Assembly (NCBI RefSeq): GCF_023653455.1
Contig: NZ_JAKEDR010000175.1
Location: 1-7,341, forward strand
Direction: 5' to 3'
DNA: 7,341 nucleotides
Source of the DNA: Paraclostridium ghonii
GTDB taxonomy: Bacteria; Bacillota; Clostridia; Peptostreptococcales; Peptostreptococcaceae
Every line of letters begins with the position of its first letter. Position 1 is the stretch's first letter. The translations under genes were made by a program, and so were the position numbers. This document shows, piece after piece, positions 5,526 through 7,341 of this stretch. The notes under the pieces were generated by a model that was not told where the DNA came from, made no database searches, and saw only the letters and a list, made by a program, of their open reading frames with translations.

Positions 5526-7223
5526 ATGGGTAACTTTCAAAATATAAGTACTTTAAAAACAAAGGGCATTGAAGATAAAAGTGCATACTTAATAGGTGGA
5601 GGTATAGCTTCGCTTGCTGCAGCTGCATATTTAATTAGAGATGGACATATGAATGGCGAAAATATAACTATACTAGAAGAAACAGATATTCTTGGAGGAG
5701 CTATGGATGGCTCTGGAGACTTTGATAATGGATATTTAATTCGTGGTGGAAGAGAAATGGAGGAACACTACGAATGTACTTGGGATTTGTTTTCTAGTAT
5801 ACCATCTATGGAAGAACCTAATAAAACTATTTTAGAAGAATTCAGGGAATTAAATATGAAAGATCCAAATGAATCCACTTGTAGACTTCTTCATAACTGT
5901 GGAGAAAAAGCTGACTTTTCATCTCTTGGATTAAATGATTCCCATATAAAACAACTTGCTAAACTTTTCCTTGCAACAGAAGCTGAACTAGGTACAACTA
6001 CAGTTGAACAATTTTTTGATATTTCTTTTTTTGATACTAATATGTGGTATTTCTGGCGTTCTATGTTCGCATTTGAAACTTGGCACAGTGTTTCAGAAAT
6101 GAAACGTTATATGGAGCGTTTCATACATTTGCTTCCAGGCATGAATTCTATGAAAAATATTATGTTTAGCAAATATAATCAATATGAATCTTTTATACTT
6201 CCTTTAAAAAACTGGCTAAAATCTAAAGGTGTAATATTTGATTTTAATACCCAAGTTACAGATTTAAGTATGGAAATACATGAAGATAGTAAGAAAGTTA
6301 CAGCTATACACTTATTAAGATGTAAAAATAAAGAAATAATTAATATAACCGAAAATGATTTAGTCTTTATTACAAATGGATCTATGACAGAAAACTCATC
6401 TATTGGAAATATGAGTACTGCCCCTATTTTAAATACAGATGAAGGTGGATGTTGGAATCTATGGAAAAATATATCTACGAAAGATTCTTCTTTCGGTAAT
6501 CCAGAGGTATTTTGTAGTAATATAGATAAAAGTAAATGGGAATCATTCACTATAACATGTAAAGATTCTAAATTAATACAAAAGCTTAAAGAATTAACTG
6601 GCAAAGATCCATATTCAGGCAAAGTTGTTACAGGTGGTATAATAACTATAAAAGATTCTAGCTGGTTATTAAGTGTAACTTGTAATAGACAACCTCATTT
6701 TATAAATCAACCTAAAGATGTAATTGTTCTATGGGCTTATGCTCTTTTCACTGACAATGTTGGAGATTTTATTAAGAAGAAAATGTGTGATTGTACGGGT
6801 GAAGAACTAGCAATGGAACTGTTATATCATATAGGATTAGAAAAAGATATTCCTGAAATCTTAAAAACAATAAATGTTATACCATGTATGATGCCATATG
6901 TTACTAGTCAGTTTATGCCTCGTAAAAAAGGTGATCGTCCAGATGTTGTACCTCAAGGAAGTATAAATTTTGCATTTTTAGGTCAATTTGTTGAAATACC
7001 TGATGATTGTGTATTTACTGTTGAATACTCTATTCGTTCTGCAATGATGGGAGTATATAGTTTGCTTAATATAGATAGAAATATACCACCAGTATATCCT
7101 TCTAAATACGATATACGTTCAGTAATGGCTGCAACAAAAACATTATATGGTCAACGCTCTTTACCAGGAGAGTTTTTACTTAAAAAATTATTACAAAACA
7201 CAAGTCTTGATGGATTAATATAA
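5526..7223 (+). CDS. ohyA: oleate hydratase (FAD-dependent fatty acid double-bond hydratase)
   Basis: This 565-residue protein belongs to the family once called myosin-cross-reactive antigen. It adds water to the cis-9 double bond of oleate and related unsaturated fatty acids, giving 10-hydroxy acids. It needs FAD although the reaction is not redox. The dinucleotide-binding turn is GGGIASLAAAAYLIRDG at 24-40, followed by ILGGAMDGSG (55-64). The hallmark RGGREME at 73-79 contains the catalytic glutamate region of characterised enzymes. The catalytic tyrosine is expected at 190-220 (Tyr195, Tyr217 and Tyr220 are candidates). Further family blocks are WYFWRSMFAFETWHS (174-188), MPYVTSQFMPR (456-466) and FAFLGQFVEIPDD (482-494). 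The length is within the family range and no signal peptide is seen. GGGGGT at 5514-5519 is six bases before the ATG. It is a single-gene unit with its own terminator. Proposed roles are detoxifying host or dietary unsaturated fatty acids. Confidence 0.95.
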   Translation: MGNFQNISTLKTKGIEDKSAYLIGGGIASLAAAAYLIRDGHMNGENITILEETDILGGAMDGSGDFDNGYLIRGGREMEEHYECTWDLFSSIPSMEEPNKTILEEFRELNMKDPNESTCRLLHNCGEKADFSSLGLNDSHIKQLAKLFLATEAELGTTTVEQFFDISFFDTNMWYFWRSMFAFETWHSVSEMKRYMERFIHLLPGMNSMKNIMFSKYNQYESFILPLKNWLKSKGVIFDFNTQVTDLSMEIHEDSKKVTAIHLLRCKNKEIINITENDLVFITNGSMTENSSIGNMSTAPILNTDEGGCWNLWKNISTKDSSFGNPEVFCSNIDKSKWESFTITCKDSKLIQKLKELTGKDPYSGKVVTGGIITIKDSSWLLSVTCNRQPHFINQPKDVIVLWAYALFTDNVGDFIKKKMCDCTGEELAMELLYHIGLEKDIPEILKTINVIPCMMPYVTSQFMPRKKGDRPDVVPQGSINFAFLGQFVEIPDDCVFTVEYSIRSAMMGVYSLLNIDRNIPPVYPSKYDIRSVMAATKTLYGQRSLPGEFLLKKLLQNTSLDGLI

Positions 7224-7264
7224 ATAAAAAACAATGTAGTCAACTGACTACATTGTTTTTTATT
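7223..7264. terminator. perfect bidirectional terminator between convergent genes
   Basis: Arms at 7223-7242 and 7245-7264 are exact reverse complements over 20 positions (the tip pairs must open to make a loop). The GC-containing core CAATGTAGTCA is flanked by six A on the left and six T on the right, so a U-run follows the hairpin on both strands. It serves the oleate hydratase gene and the partial gene on the minus strand, whose stop codon overlaps its right edge. Confidence 0.93.
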
Positions 7265-7341
7265 TATATAGATTCACATGTAAGTAGTAATTTATGAATA
7301 TCTCCATTAACTATTTTATTAAGATTTTTAATTATTTGTTC
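7264..7341 (-). CDS. 3' end of a convergent gene (partial, product unknown)
   Basis: On the minus strand a frame is open from the window edge and ends at a TAA at 7264-7266, giving 25 residues that end NGDIHKLLLTCESI. The stop lies exactly at the shared terminator, the position expected for a real convergent gene, and the composition is protein-like (amphipathic helix with Ile, Leu and Lys). The start and nearly all of the protein are outside the window. Too little remains to name a family. Transcription regulators often flank oleate hydratase genes, but nothing here proves that. Confidence 0.5.
   Translation of the reverse strand, partial: EQIIKNLNKIVNGDIHKLLLTCESI

Noticed and set aside
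6179..6622. Minus-strand open frame of 147 codons inside the oleate hydratase gene
   Set aside because: It is antisense to an intact, well-conserved enzyme gene with no independent evidence.

Overview
The window is very AT-rich, has strong AGGAGG-type ribosome binding sites and carries two spore genes (a collagen-like exosporium-type protein and a SpoVAF/GerA-family protein). It therefore comes from an endospore-forming, low-GC Firmicute. The gene mix (acetate-succinate transporter family, oleate hydratase, Gly-X-Thr collagen protein) suits a clostridium, possibly of the Peptostreptococcaceae. That placement is inference and no species can be named from the sequence alone.

Layout. Positions 40-564 (+) encode a stand-alone 2H phosphoesterase (LigT / 2'-5' RNA ligase fold). 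Positions 565-922 hold a weak plus-strand terminator, a strong minus-strand terminator and a 38-codon decayed reading frame that resembles the C-terminal end of a TnpB/OrfB (IS200/IS605) protein. Positions 923-1651 (-) encode a BclA-like protein with a Cys-rich head, 22 collagen triplets and a beta-rich C-terminal domain. Its promoter region contains a 9-bp inverted repeat built from two TTGTACAA palindromes. Positions 1739-2392 are mostly degenerate DNA, including a plus-strand fragment of an IS256-type (mutator) transposase C-terminus. Two small Cys-containing proteins follow on the minus strand: a zinc ribbon at 2393-2596 and a DUF1450-like protein at 2735-2926, separated by a terminator.

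From about 3.1 kb the genes turn to the plus strand, each a single-gene transcription unit with its own ribosome binding site and intrinsic terminator. They are a GPR1/FUN34/YaaH acetate transporter (3132-3743), a SpoVAF-like germination protein (3932-5353) and a FAD-dependent oleate hydratase (5526-7223). A long inverted repeat lies just upstream of the oleate hydratase, next to its probable promoter. The last 78 bases are the 3' end of a convergent minus-strand gene that shares a perfect bidirectional terminator with the oleate hydratase.

The genes do not form one pathway. The collagen-like protein and SpoVAF belong to spore surface and germination, and the transporter and hydratase belong to acid and fatty-acid handling. 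Both transposase relics lie in the first third, marking it as the more fluid part. I found no convincing new multi-gene system. The most unusual items are the Tyr-rich collagen repeat, the palindromes around its gene, the orphan SpoVAF and the 21-bp inverted repeat before the oleate hydratase.
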